Shown here: piece by piece, positions 19,063 to 30,115 of the stretch | How the letters are laid out: each line of letters opens with the position of its first letter | Position numbering within the stretch: the first letter of the stretch is position 1 | DNA from: Saprospiraceae bacterium | GTDB taxonomy: Bacteria; Bacteroidota; Bacteroidia; Chitinophagales; Saprospiraceae | NCBI GenBank assembly: GCA_016711125.1 | Contig: JADJTQ010000001.1 | Coordinates: forward strand, 372,001 to 436,000 | Length of the DNA stretch: 64,000 nucleotides | Reading direction: 5' to 3' | The notes under the pieces: generated by a model | Told to the model about the DNA's origin: nothing | Seen by the model: the letters and a program-made list of their open reading frames with translations, nothing else | Databases searched by the model: none | Made by a program: the position numbers and the translations under genes

Positions 19063-20726
19063 ATGGCAACAAGAAAAGTAATCATTGAACTAAAGGCATC
19101 CCCTGCGCTCGCAAAAAATTTTGCTGCGACTTTTGGTGAACCTTCCGCTACACTTGACAACCGCATTGTTCCGAAACTGGAAAATCTGGTCTGGGATGAA
19201 GAATTCCCAGTATGTAACCTGCCTTCGAATATTCAAACCGGATTTGACTCGAATATCAACGAAAGCGATAATTTTTACGATACATCTGCTGATTTTCATT
19301 TTTCAGTGGCACCTGAAGATGTTACTTACCTCGCCAGGGGCACGGTAGACGATGCCAATTTAGAAGCACTGGATGAGGAAGTGAAAAGAATAAAAATGTA
19401 GTGCAGGTCTATGCCGATGTACAGATCGAGAGTCAAATTATCTGCCCTGGATCACCACCCCTGGGATCGGATAGTACGGTTGAAAATTTGCTTAAAGTAC
19501 CCGCTTTGAAATCCTGTGGTATGACCGGAAAGGGAGTCAAAGTTGCGATTGTCGACACCGGTGTTAATATGTCATATCTGAATAGCCAAGGCAAAAATCC
19601 TGGATTTGATGCAGCCAATAGCTGGAAGCCTTCTAGCTCTACCGTAGTGCCAGGTAGTGCTCCGGTTGATCACGGCACTATGTGTGCATTTGATGTCTGT
19701 ATCGCCGCGCCCGATTGTACGATACTAGATATTGCGTTATTGACGACCCAGAGATCAGGATCTACGGTCATGGAGGGCTTTCTAAGTGATGCAATCCTTG
19801 CATACAGGCACTTACTTAATATCTTGGCGACTCAAGGCAGACCGGGTGAAAACAAGTCGCTGGTGGTTAATAATAGTTGGGGTATGTTTCATCCATCATG
19901 GGATTATCCGGTAGGTCATCCTGGTAATTACAGTGACAACCCGAATCATCCATTTAACCAGATTGTCCACACCCTTGAAAGAGCCGGTGCCGATATTTTA
20001 TTTGCAGCAGGTAATTGTGGAAAAGATTGCCCCGACGGACGTTGCCAGGGAATTACCGCCAATACCATTTATGGGGCCAATTCTTCGCCTTATGTGACCT
20101 GTGTGGCAGGTGTAGATACCACTAAAAAAAGAGTCGGCTATTCAGCTATTGGACCAGGTCGGTTGACCAATAAAAAACCAGACATTGCTGGTTACACCCA
20201 CTTTAGTGGTTCAGGTGTTTATTCGGCAGATGGAGGAACCTCAGCGGCTTGCCCGGTGACATCGGGCGTAGTGGCTGCGATACGCACCAAAAGACCTTTA
20301 AACACCAGTGACCCTGCCACCAGCCCTTCGGCAATAAGAAGCCTCATGTTTTCAGCGGCCGAAGATCTTGGGCCAACGGGGTATGATTATTTACATGGAC
20401 ATGGTGTGGTCAGCACCCAAAAAATGATTGACAAGATCTGCAAGTCAGAAGTGCCCCCAATATGTGTGCGATATCCCTGGATATGTCAGTGGCTCTGCCG
20501 TTATTATCCACATCTTTGCACAACCAATGGGCCACTCGCAGGCATTGAACCAACTCAGGAAACCGACATGAGTTCTACATTGGAGAAATTCTTCGAAAAT
20601 CCTCAGCATGATGATGAGCTAATTTTGGGATTTCTGGCGGGTTTACTTTTGCAAAAGTCTGATGCCGTTGCTAAAGCTGATAATCCGGAAAGTGGCAAGA
20701 AAAAAGACTGTGGGTGTAATGGGTAA
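19063..20726 (+). CDS. Subtilisin-like (S8) serine peptidase, frame broken at an A-run
   Basis: Two frames join at the A-run 19392-19396; adding one base gives RIKNVVQVYADVQIE across the joint, about 554 residues in all. The first 112 residues are a prodomain-like part without signal peptide. The catalytic triad is complete: Asp in VAIVDTGVN, His in VDHGTMCAF, Ser in GGTSAACPVTSG, with the oxyanion Asn in FAAGNCG. The C-terminus ends in a Cys-rich KKKDCGCNG. With no export signal it is probably cytoplasmic or leaves by another route. A second intracellular S8 peptidase lies at 39118-40425. Confidence 0.85.
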
Positions 20727-20913
20727 ATTGTTATTCTTAAGGTCTGATAGATTTTAAAAATTGAGAATTTCATGATCTTCGCTATTAAGAATTAGATGAC
20801 GATCTAATAATCAATTTTTATTCACCTCCGGTGGGGTGAACTTTTGGCGGCAAAAGTTCAACAACCAGCCCGCCTGAACTTCGTTCGGGCGGGAACCGCC
20901 AGGAGCATCTACG

Positions 20914-20960
20914 CGCCCGCTGTACGAGGTCCTTTTCGCTTCGAGGTGCACTGCACCTCG
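20914..20960 (-). repeat. REP-like two-hairpin repeat, copy C (inverted)
   Basis: Reverse complement of the 3688 and 3879 repeats, with the stem CGAGGTGCA / TGCACCTCG at 20942-20960 and a GTACAGCGGGC hairpin remnant. Flanked at 20962-20979 by another hairpin, CCATTGC-CTAT-GCAATGG. Confidence 0.7.
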
Positions 20961-21149
20961 CCCATTGCCTATGCAATGGATTGCTCAAGGACAGTCATAC
21001 TAAGTACTCTTTCGCTAAAGCCAATTAAACTCGCTTTTTACGTCCGACGCTTAGGGTCGAATTTGACTAGGTTCTTTGGCCAACTTGCTCATTTTCGCCT
21101 CTGTTCAGCTCATACACTATTGGCTTTGGACGCTATAGAGTACTTGCCG

Positions 21150-21216
21150 CCCATCCGCAAAAGCGGTTCTTTCGCTTCAAGGTGCACTGCACCTTGATAA
21201 ATGCAAATTTGCATTT
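21150..21216 (-). repeat. REP-like repeat, copy D (inverted), with third palindrome
   Basis: Contains CCGC-AAAA-GCGG, then the 10-base-arm palindrome at 21177-21197, then a perfect 18-base palindrome AAATGCAAATTTGCATTT at 21199-21216. Confidence 0.7.
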
Positions 21217-21850
21217 AATCACTCAAGAACGCTCGATCAAAAGTGCTGGCTGGATCATAGCCCTTTTTCGAAAAGGGCTTGGGAGCGTCCTGGTATTGGC
21301 CTATCTGATGGAGTTGGGCAATGGGCGATAGTTAGGAATTAGAGAGGTTTGCAAGACATGCTATGTGGTCTTTTTTTGGTCGCGATTTTTTTGATAAAGA
21401 ATCAAGTGTGAGTTTGTTCTACTTTGCAGAAATTATTTGATATGGTGAAACCGACTTAGCATGCGTAAGTGGGGCCCCACACCCAGGTGGGAGCGTTGGA
21501 TTTTATATAGCGGATTGAGAAGTAATGCTGATTTTCAATTTGTAATTTATTAGAGGACCGAATAGTTGATCATCAAACGAAAGGAGCCTTATAAAATCTA
21601 GCGGAGACCTGGGATGTGGGTCACTGAGCATGCAGTCGGCAGTTTTTGCTCAACTTTTTGCTGCCAAAAAGTTGAAAAGATATAACCTAAGTATCTCAAT
21701 CACTGAAGAAAGGATAAAAGTTCAAAAGCACCTAAATGGTATCGAAACTTGATTTCTAGAAGGCTGATCGAAAAATCAAATGTCCTTTTATGAATGAAAA
21801 ACAAACCATCTTCGTTGATCACATGTAATTCGGTTCTTAAATGATGTAAA
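21217..21850. other. Intergenic, nothing recognised
   Basis: Over 600 bases without a supported gene. Contains short self-similar words (AACTTTTTGCTGCCAAAAAGTT near 21650 can fold) but no clear element. Confidence 0.45.
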
Positions 21851-22108
21851 ATGAATAGAGTACTTTATAGCTTTAATTGGAAAGGAGAAGAACCTCCAAG
21901 CATCCAAGACCTTGAGCAAAGATTTAATTTAAAAAAAGAGGATCTTGATCCGGAATTCGGCATCGTTTTAATCGACCCGGAAAAATTACTTTATTCCGTC
22001 CTGCTCAATCAGGAAGTTGCGGCCAAACTGCAAGGATATGAAGGCAATCTTCGCGGACCATATAGCAATCCACGCATCGAACCGATGGATTTGCAGGAGG
22101 ACGAGTGA
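21851..22108 (+). CDS. Small hypothetical acidic protein
   Basis: 85 residues, MNRVLYSFNWKGEEPPSIQDLEQRFNL-type start and a strongly acidic end (DLQEDE). The centre (DPEFGIVLIDPEKLLYSVLLNQEVAAKL) suggests strand-strand-helix. No signal peptide. It follows the S8 peptidase gene on the same strand but more than 1 kb away. Small acidic proteins near intracellular S8 peptidases can be inhibitors or substrates; nothing in this sequence proves that. Confidence 0.55.
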   Translation: MNRVLYSFNWKGEEPPSIQDLEQRFNLKKEDLDPEFGIVLIDPEKLLYSVLLNQEVAAKLQGYEGNLRGPYSNPRIEPMDLQEDE

Positions 22109-22180
22109 GGGCCATCCTTTTTGCTTATATCAAAATTGAATTGTAGGAATGAATCGGCAAATGACTTATTTCAATATCCA

Positions 22181-24614
22181 TCAATCCATTGATGCCGAGC
22201 TACCGTAAAAAATGGCGCGTACCTCATTCTTATCATCAAGATATTCAATCTCTAATTGCCGGTCAATGTATTGCATGATGGCGGGATCATTCCCTGTCAA
22301 ACCAAGAAAGTACGCTCCGCATGCAAAGACTCCGTAAGATGTGGACCAGATTGGCTTTATCTCCCTAAACACCTCTTGAATTATCCGGTTATAATCTTTT
22401 CCCAGATTGGTGGCAATCGCTTGCGTGAGCGTATGTAGGCCATCTGAAAGGCTTTGCAAATGGGAGCCAAGGATGGAATTTTTTTCAATAATATCACCAA
22501 TGGTGCCCATTGGGCCTTTATGAAGTTCATATCTACCCTCAAAATCGGCTACAGCCTTATGTTGCTGTGCAAGGAGAAGCTCCCGGGTTTTTTCTACCAT
22601 TTCCATAATTTTTGTAGAATTAAATAAGCTGGGAGAAAATTCAATTTGATTCCATCCAAGGAATGTCTCCCAAACAGGCGTGTAGATTTTTTTTCTAGTA
22701 GATATATTTTTTCGTCCCTCAAAATCGTCCAAATAAGGAACAACCTTGGCCATTGCCCCAGCTAATTGTTTGATTTGCTGCTCGGGAAATTTTTCTATTA
22801 TTGTTTGAATCCTCAGCCTCAGTTTCTGAAAGGCTTTGGGTGAAATATTGAGGCAATATCGAAATCTTATTTCCCGATTGCGCTTCCTTTTATCCAAGTC
22901 CTCGAATAGTTTTTTGCCATAGATCGTTTCCTACCATATCCAGTCGATTTTCTGGGATTATATCCCAACAAGTGGCTCGATCCAGAAGACCAAAAAGCTT
23001 GTTTTTTTTACGTTTCCCAAATCTTTTTTCATCATGCTCATAAATCAATTGAAATCCAAAATCGAATTCGCTCACCCTCGGTTCGATTTCCTGAGAAAAT
23101 TGAATCATTTCCGCATCCAGGAGACCCCACCAGCGATCTGCAGCACCCATAAAACTCTGACCTTTGGAATCGCCCGTTCCCTGATAAGCTACTTTTTTGT
23201 GTTGATCAGATCGATAGGTGATTTTTTGCTCTATTTCCTGAAAGTCAGCGCCACCGATTTTAAATTTTCCTATACCGAGATTGATACCCCATTTTCTGCT
23301 TTTTTGAAGGGTGTCTTCTCTCCAGTATTCATGAATCGTGAGATCTCTTTTACTAATGGATGGACTGGCAGCAAGTAGCGTGTCAGTTCTAAATCGTATC
23401 AGATCTTTATGAAATTTTTCGATGGTCGATGCAGAGAGGGTCGCTCTAAGTACCTCCTCTTTACTTTGATATCGACTGTATTCATAGCTGATACCCGCTT
23501 CCAATTTTGCCTGCATTCCGGTCTCGATGGCTTTGCTAACATCAGACCTCAGTGTGGTGAGTTTCCTGGCAAGATCCCGGAGCTGAGATTGTCCCTTTTC
23601 GATTTTAAGTTTTTGTGACAACAGTTCGATGATCTCCTTTTCTGCAGGATTAAGATTGAGCGTGTCAATAAGTTTTCCTTCTACGGCAAACTGATTTATT
23701 TTTTGGGTCAGTGTCTTTAGCGCCTTATCATCTTTGATCAATTTGTTACTAATCATTTGCACGAAACCATCCCACTGATTGTCGATTGCTTTGCTTACTT
23801 TTTGCGGATCACTAAATCCTGCTGATACTTGAGCACCAAAATGTCCTTCTGTTTTCCTGGAAATAGATTTAGCGAAGGAAACTTCGTACTTGTCCTCTTC
23901 CGTTTTTCCAATCGTGATATCAAAGAAATCCTGTATTACCGTATTTATTCCTGCCGAAAATCCTACGCCAATATCCACAGAAATCAGATCAGTATTCAGG
24001 ACCTTCGAGAGTTGAGACAACCCTGATATAAAAAGATCCTTAAATTCAAAATTTAAAGAAGCAGCTAAAGAGGCTTTTGCGGAAAGGCGTACTGCCTCAC
24101 CACTTTTGAGCTGGAGTATATCTCCCTCATCCAGGACAAACTTCATCTCCAGAATATCTGTGATCACTGCCCGAATGATATTTTCGTTGTTCTGATGTTT
24201 GAGATAACTCACGGAGCGCAATTCAGAGCGGGCATCGATGCCAAAGTCAAGTAGATCGGTGCTGCCGGCGGTGGAGGTGTTGGCCACAAAACTGAAACTA
24301 TATTTGATGACCGGTTCTGAATCTGTGAATGGAACAATAGGCTTGGGTGAGAGGGCCACTGCAATTACGCCATCATCATCCTTGTCTTCCGATACGGAAT
24401 TAAATAATTGCATAGTATTAGTGCCGCCCAAAGTGCCACTGAGGTTAAATGGGCCGAGTTTTAAACTGTAGGCTTCGTCAATTTGATATTGGATTTCCTG
24501 GTCGATGCAAAGGGGGTCAGAAAGTTTCAACTTCGATGCATTAGCTCCTATTTTTATTAGATTCAGAAATTGATCTTCATTTTTTTTAAGTATCGATAAA
24601 AGGTTTTTTCCCAT
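22181..24614 (-). CDS. Large uncharacterised protein (about 811 residues), frame broken at a T-run
   Basis: Two frames: 24614-22890 and 22897-22181. At the T-run 22910-22915, removing one base turns the first frame into WQKLFEDLDKRKRNREIRF, running straight into the second, so a single gene is likely. The N-terminal half is strand-rich with amphipathic, Gly/Ser-containing stretches (SLKLGPFNLSGTLGG, LISVDIGVGFSAG, EGHFGAQVSAGFSD). The middle is helical (AEKEIIELLSQKLKIEKG). The second part has ISPKAFQKLRLRIQTIIEKFPEQQ and a hydrophobic Gly-rich stretch. No signal peptide or known family recognised. Last gene of a minus-strand cassette after a membrane protein and a peptidoglycan-binding protein. 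Confidence 0.7.
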
Positions 24615-24655
24615 TGCAAATAGAAGTTTTATAATAGAACCAGATGAATAATATC

Positions 24656-25518
24656 TTAGTTAGAGTCCTCATTGTTTTTAATGCTTTTTTTGAAACCTAC
24701 TATTTTCTGAAGTAGTTCGTACCAGAAAGGAGCTCCAAAACTGACCGCAAAGGCAGTGATTAACATGCCAAGAAATTTCAATGTTGTCATTGGAGATTCT
24801 TTACTCCATCCCACTGGCAAACCCTGATTTTCCAGAAGCGTCATCGTCTGTTGATTAATAGAAATTTGCAGAGAGTCTAAGGGTCTGTCGGCGGCGATTT
24901 CACCCTGTAAAGCCAGATTTTCTGCCAATTCTTTGTCTGCCCATAGTGTCTTGACAATTTGAACGGAGTCGATATTTGCTGCTGCAGCAGGATAAATCCT
25001 CCAATTAAAAGAAAGAAGCGAATGTGGTTTTTATACCACACCGAGAGTCGATCTTCATAATACTCAAACCATTTGGCTACTTTGGCTTCCAACTGACGGT
25101 GTGTGTTAACTCCATCAGCTTTTAGTTCATCGATCATGGCCGCCCATAAATTTTTCAAATCCTCGGAAACGGCAAACTTGGTTTCGATTTTCTTTAATTT
25201 TTCATAGTTGACCTCTGTGGTATAGTCATCACCAGCCACTTCTACCACCATTGCCTTTGCAAAAAGATCTTTGGGAATAAACTCGGGCTTTTTATGTTGT
25301 GACACTGACCGGATAATGGGACTACCGAGGATGCTGGCTACAAGACTTTTTTCGCCTTCCTTCAGTTTTATGTCCATCAAGGTTTTTAGTTTATTCCACA
25401 TATACTTTCCCCTTTTATTGACCATCCGGGTATAAAATTCAATAAACCAGGAAGTAAGCAAACTAAAGATCGTATAGAGGAATATAATCGAAATGAGAAA
25501 ATTTAGAATAGTGACCAT
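24656..25518 (-). CDS. Membrane protein of a widespread uncharacterised family, frame broken near 24975
   Basis: Two frames join to about 287 residues. N-terminal membrane helix (ILNFLISIIFLYTIFSLLTSWFIE) followed by a basic region, then a cytoplasmic part with FIPKDLFAKAMV, then FEYYEDRLSVWYKNHIRFFLLIGGF (second helix). After the break the other frame gives AAAANIDSVQIVKTLWADKELAENLAL and a final helix LKFLGMLITAFAVSFGAPFWYELLQKIV. The order VWYK..., then DSVQI...LW, then GAPFWYELL is shared by many bacterial membrane proteins of unknown function. It lies between the peptidoglycan-binding gene and the large unknown gene. Confidence 0.75.
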
Positions 25519-25548
25519 GATTAGACTTTTAATACTTTTAATTTTTAA

Positions 25549-26780
25549 TCAATGATTTGATTTCAATCGGTCTAATTCACGTCTAATAAATTCTTCTCCA
25601 AATTCAGGAGCCACTTCGGCAAAGTTTTCTAAACGTGCAAGGGTATACCAGACGACATCGTTGCCAGCTGCAGAATAACTCACCACCAAATCACTGAGTA
25701 CATTATAAGCTCCACGGGTCTTTGAGCTTGATAAATCATCGTCGTGTTTTGCACAATAATCCCGGCAGGAAAGCGGGGAGTCTTCGGTGTCAAGGTAGCT
25801 TTCTACAGAAATGACCTGACAACCGGCTGACCAATTTGGGTCACCATCGGGTGTCCAGTGAATGTTGATGGTCATGTTTGGATCGTCAAAACCCCTTTGA
25901 ATGTCATCCATCATTAATTTATTGCGATTTTTTCGATCACGGAACACCAACACTCCCTGGGAGTATGGCCTTAACGCCATATAAATACGTTCTTTGGAAC
26001 TCACCTTGTGCCAGCCAAAACGGTATTTATGTTGACCTTCGCTGAGAAACGGACTACCCGAAGTTTGTTTCGTGTCTGCACTGACCAATTTTGGATTGGG
26101 GTCGGTCGATCCCCAGAAAGTAAATACCATCCCATTTATCAGGAGAATAAAGAGATCATCATTCGGCCGGTTTTCGAAAGCCACTTCGGCCTGGCAGCGG
26201 ATACCGATCAAATGCGTGTCGAAGGGACGAAAAGTCCACTTTTCCGGAGGCAAAGAATCACTTTTGCTCGTCGAAGATCTAAGGTTACGAATTACCGGAT
26301 CATCGCTGGTTAAATATTTTAGTTGAGCTCGCTTCAGTAGTTCGAACCATTTTTGGTATTCGACCGTTGGCTGGACTAATGAAAAATCGCCCCATCGACA
26401 ATGAAGTTTGTCTTTTTCCATCGCTCCATGGGAGGTGCTGAAACCGAGCCCATTACACCGTCTGGAATGACCTCGTTATGGCCTTCCTTATTTCTAAGAT
26501 ATTCCTGAAACAACCGAAGAGCGGCTCTGGTGCCATAACCAAATATGCCACTGACTTCAGCTTTAGGGAAAAATCCTGCTTCTTTCAGAAATGCTTGCAA
26601 GCTCGCAACCGAATGACCGACGATGGTTGTGAGGGGTTGCCATTTGTTATTAGACTCATCACGAAACTGATTTAATCTTTTTAGATCGGCACTCATTGCG
26701 CGATGATAGGGCTGCAACCACGCCGAAATATCAGAGGGTTTAGCATCGGTATCGACCAGACCAAGGTGAAGTGTTTGCAT
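25549..26780 (-). CDS. Peptidoglycan-binding protein with possible L,D-transpeptidase-like domain, frame broken near 26415
   Basis: Two frames join at the T-run 26413-26417 to about 409 residues. The N-terminal part contains a PG_binding_1 domain (VASLQAFLKEAGFFPKAEVSGIFGYGTRAALRLFQEYL). The C-terminal part is strand-rich, with GIRCQAEVAFENRPNDDLFILLING and INIHWTPDGDPNWSAGCQVI. A His followed by S-x-G-C resembles the catalytic box of L,D-transpeptidases (HG...S-H-G-C), though spacing is shorter and the family match is not certain. No signal peptide is visible. First gene of a three-gene minus-strand cassette. Confidence 0.65.
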
Positions 26781-27408
26781 AGGCTTATGGTTTGAAAGAC
26801 TAATAGATTATCTAATTGGATGCAATTAGTGCCTGGAAGTTAACCCATATTTGAGGAAAAATCAAGAGCCATAACCTGATTATTACTTTTTTTATTTCTG
26901 TTCGAAATTAAATTACTAGGAACTTTCCTTTTTTTCCTTTTTTTGAATCTGTTTTCTCGATATCTAGAGATGGTAGCCAATATTAGAACACAATTGATTT
27001 GGCCAAAGGAATGAATTTGAAAATCTGTCAGATAGTAGAAATTGTGAAAGTATCTGCAAAATATGAATGTAATCTTAATAAATACAAACCTAAAGGTGTA
27101 GCGGGTGGGTGGCAAGCAGCATTTTAAGAGCTGAAGTCTTAAGCGAGAGCAAGCACTATAGGAAAGGTGCCCTTTTTTGGTTCCCCTCGACAGGCTCGGG
27201 GTAAACTATTCTAAATCCTGAGCGAAAGTCGAAGGATTGGGCACGCAAAAAATGAACAAACAATTTTACAGAACTAAAAGTTATTTCATTCAAAAACGTT
27301 TTGGACGCATATGAGTTCGATTATAAACTCGTGAACTGTATTAATTATATTGAGAAAGTAAATAGTTTGAGACTTGCAGGAGTAACATTATTTTTTTTCA
27401 TGCAACTT
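26781..27408. other. Intergenic region with one dispersed repeat copy
   Basis: About 630 AT-rich bases. Contains the second copy of the 149-base repeat at 27112-27260. A reverse-strand open frame here (26840-27115) is basic and low-complexity and is not supported. Confidence 0.5.
27112..27260 (+). repeat. 149-base dispersed repeat, copy 2
   Basis: Nearly identical to 3930-4078 over its full length, about ten substitutions and no indel seen. The flanks differ beyond a short GCGGGTGGGTG similarity on the left. Confidence 0.8.
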
Positions 27409-29001
27409 TTACACCTCATCACCTCCATCCACATCCGACAAATTCAAAACATCTAAAAACTGATTGGAAAATATTTTTGCCATTGATGGAGTAAGTAATT
27501 TTCCCCGGTTCACTTTCCATTGTTTGATTCGCTCTTCTCCATACATGTATTCCAGCAGATCGGGAAAATTCCAACGGGCATTCTTACCCCAATGATGGGT
27601 AAATTCAATTCCGGCCGCTTTGAGCGACTGGATGATCCGGGTATAAAAGATTTCAGGAGCGATTAGTTTGCGGCTTCCTTTCCACTGAACACCATCCATT
27701 TCGATGATACAGGTTTTCTCAAATCTGGTGAATCCAAGGGTGGCAGAAGTGCCTTTAGTGAATCGCATGGCATATACGCCAGGTACCGGATTATTTTTGA
27801 CCAGGTCATTTAATAGGTCCATCGTTTGGTTAGCATCCTTTACGTCGACAGCCATCGCAACGGCAAACACCGGCCCATGATGCGGTGCGGTCCAGAAAAT
27901 TTCTTTGAGCGTTCCTATAATGTTCAGTTCTTCCGGGGGTAATGCCTTTGATTGTAAAAGGGTGATGAGTTTTGGTATCGATCTGGGAAACTTTCTGACG
28001 AATTTGGCCAGAAAAATAATTAAATCGCGGTACAGGAATGACTCTATGTTCTTTACAGGGTCAGGATATCCTGGTACATAGGGTTTCTTGTACATCGCCT
28101 CAATCATATAGTGTTTTCCCTTGTCATAAGGATTTACGAAAACCTTGAAATGATAGGGGGGGAGGCTGTTACCCTGGTCATCTACCTCTGCAGGAAAGTA
28201 CTTCTTGAAGTCTTTGAAATCAAAGGCGTCGATCAGCTCTTTAACTTCTTTTTTGGGTATGAGTTTAGTGTAACGTTGAAGGAGGAACAAATTTTCGGCT
28301 TCGATGACTACCCCATGGATAAATCCGAATGCACCAAGACCAACCAGCGCGGCATTAAATAATTCGTCGTCCCGATGAATTTTTTCAGACGCCACACCAA
28401 GTGTTTTGATAAAATCATCACTGACGGCTGGTCTGTCCTGTCTTTCCAAATAGATGATATCCTCTGGATTTGGACCAGTGATCAAATTGATACCCACCAC
28501 GTAGTCTTGCACGGCGCCGGCAAAGACAGCTGCTCCATGAACGCCAGTAGAAATACATCCGGCAATCGTTTGACCATTGCTGGCGCCGGATGATTTGAGG
28601 GATTTTCCCTGATTAAAAAGAAATTCAGAAATTTCCTGGATCACATTACCGCACTGAAACAGAAAGAGGTTTTCGCTTTTAAAAGCCGAATTCGGATGCA
28701 ATTCGAAGTCCTTGATGGTCATCTTTAAATTCATTCGGGTATTATCAAGGACCCGGTCATGATGATGAGCAACAGATGACATCGACCAACGAGAACCATA
28801 AGCCCGGAGTCCTTCACCAGCATCCATTGCATTTTTTATCAGAAGCCGGATTTCAGCTGCCGCATCTTTATATCTTTCGATGATGGATGGTATTAGATGA
28901 GCTTCTTCAAGATGGGTGCGTAGGTGTAATTTAAGCGGAAAGGGACCATTGTTGTGAAAAGTATCCCAGGTTCCAATTTTGGTCTCAACTGTTTTGGCCA
29001 T
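27409..29001 (-). CDS. FAD-dependent oxidase of the sugar-lactone oxidase type
   Basis: 530 residues from MAKTVETKIGTW; a TTG two codons earlier is possible, but the ATG at 29001 is the better start. The PP-loop FAD-binding domain is clear: GLRAYGSRWSMSSVA, then SSGASNGQTIAGCISTGVHGA, which matches the S-G.....T..G..STG.HG pattern of VAO/D-arabinonolactone oxidases. The C-terminus has FTHHWGKNARWNF, the HWGK motif of aldonolactone oxidases. It probably oxidises a sugar lactone or related alcohol. It begins just after the stop of the small lipoprotein gene at 29008, so the two are co-transcribed. Confidence 0.82.
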   Translation of the reverse strand: MAKTVETKIGTWDTFHNNGPFPLKLHLRTHLEEAHLIPSIIERYKDAAAEIRLLIKNAMDAGEGLRAYGSRWSMSSVAHHHDRVLDNTRMNLKMTIKDFELHPNSAFKSENLFLFQCGNVIQEISEFLFNQGKSLKSSGASNGQTIAGCISTGVHGAAVFAGAVQDYVVGINLITGPNPEDIIYLERQDRPAVSDDFIKTLGVASEKIHRDDELFNAALVGLGAFGFIHGVVIEAENLFLLQRYTKLIPKKEVKELIDAFDFKDFKKYFPAEVDDQGNSLPPYHFKVFVNPYDKGKHYMIEAMYKKPYVPGYPDPVKNIESFLYRDLIIFLAKFVRKFPRSIPKLITLLQSKALPPEELNIIGTLKEIFWTAPHHGPVFAVAMAVDVKDANQTMDLLNDLVKNNPVPGVYAMRFTKGTSATLGFTRFEKTCIIEMDGVQWKGSRKLIAPEIFYTRIIQSLKAAGIEFTHHWGKNARWNFPDLLEYMYGEERIKQWKVNRGKLLTPSMAKIFSNQFLDVLNLSDVDGGDEV

Positions 29002-29007
29002 GATCAA

Positions 29008-29370
29008 TTAATTTTGCATTTTTTCGGGTACATAAATCACCCTCATTTTCCGCACCTTGCCGAGGGTAATTGTGTTCAGTAAAACATCACCTATAGTGAC
29101 CCGATATTCCACACTGTGAAAACCACGATTGCCCAGACTATCCCATCGGACCACATAATTATCTACAAGGGATAGTTTCACGGTTTCTTTAATCTTGACG
29201 ATCTTTTTTCCCTGGTAAAAGCCCTGACTTTCATGCAGATCATCGGGTTCAGGAATCGCGTGTTTGCTGGCAATGGTCACCGAGTAACAGGCAGAGGTAA
29301 TTAGCATGACCAGTGAAAGCAATATGGCGAACATCATAGCAAGTGTTCCCGGGGAATTATTCTTATTCAT
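29008..29370 (-). CDS. Small lipoprotein-like protein
   Basis: 120 residues: a hydrophobic segment (MMFAILLSLVMLITSAC) with a lipobox-like Cys, then a strand-rich part (KIVKIKETVKLSL, GFHSVEYRVTIGD, LLNTITLGKVRKMRVIYVP). Distantly reminiscent of Bor-like lipoproteins, but not assigned. Directly upstream of the FAD oxidase on the same strand with a gap of a few bases. Confidence 0.6.
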   Translation of the reverse strand: MNKNNSPGTLAMMFAILLSLVMLITSACYSVTIASKHAIPEPDDLHESQGFYQGKKIVKIKETVKLSLVDNYVVRWDSLGNRGFHSVEYRVTIGDVLLNTITLGKVRKMRVIYVPEKMQN

Positions 29371-30115
29371 TTTTAGCTCTGATTAGTATTTTATCATAGT
29401 TTGACAGGGACAACCTTAAGTTAGTTCTCATTTGTGATAAAAGTGTTACCGGCAGGGCAGAATATTTAAAGATGTTGTTCGAATGGCCATGATTACGACG
29501 TTTATGTGCCTATCATCAGAGGAAATAGACTCTTTCTTCCATAAACAGGGGAGTTGTAGTTCAATATCTGTTGAGGTATGGAGTATATTGGCGAACCGGC
29601 AGTTGCAAATCGCATCGACACGCTACAATACCCTGCGTTCTTTCATTAAGCCTTTGAAATGCTACCCTGGTGGCAAGATCTGTGGTACCACTTATCGCTG
29701 GTACAGACCAATTTTAGTTAAAAACAATCCGGTCAGTCTGAATTTATCAAATTAGTTATGAAGCGCGATGTGGCTTAATCCATGTGATTTGTTATTTTAA
29801 TATTCGAACAAATTTGATTAACGAACTCAGGATTAAAGCATGGAAGGCTCATGAAGGTGACCTTCAAATTTGGGGGTGGACCGTTGGAGGAAACCTGTCT
29901 GTACTACTTTGGCAGGTTGGGTTGAAAGAAAACGCTGAAGATGGGTATGAATGGCTTTGACATTTAAACTATTATAACCCGATTCACCCGATCAGCTATC
30001 AAAATGGAATCATTCAGATCAAAAAGTAAAATTGTAACCTAAGTTATAGTACAGGAATTTTCACTGTTAAGTGGTTTTGCTATATTGATGTTCAAACAGA
30101 TTTGAGTAACGAACC
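29371..30115. other. Intergenic, with a possible decayed reading frame
   Basis: No intact gene is supported. Around 29815-30029 a plus-strand frame reads INELRIKAWKAHEG, LSVLLWQVGLKENAEDGYEWL, then a TGA, then HLNYYNPIHPISYQNG and a final stop. The AACGAACT(C) word before it resembles the AACGAACCT before the sigma factor start, hinting at a duplicated 5' region. Low confidence. Confidence 0.3.

Noticed and set aside
20844..21197. Open frame on the plus strand in the repeat-rich region
   Set aside because: It runs through two palindromic repeats, has biased composition and no protein family pattern.
26840..27115. 91-residue basic frame on the minus strand
   Set aside because: Low-complexity, AT-driven composition, no family signal and overlap with a dispersed repeat boundary.
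29483..29755. 90-residue plus-strand frame upstream of the sigma gene
   Set aside because: No family pattern, unusual Cys/Ser-rich composition and poor spacing to neighbours.
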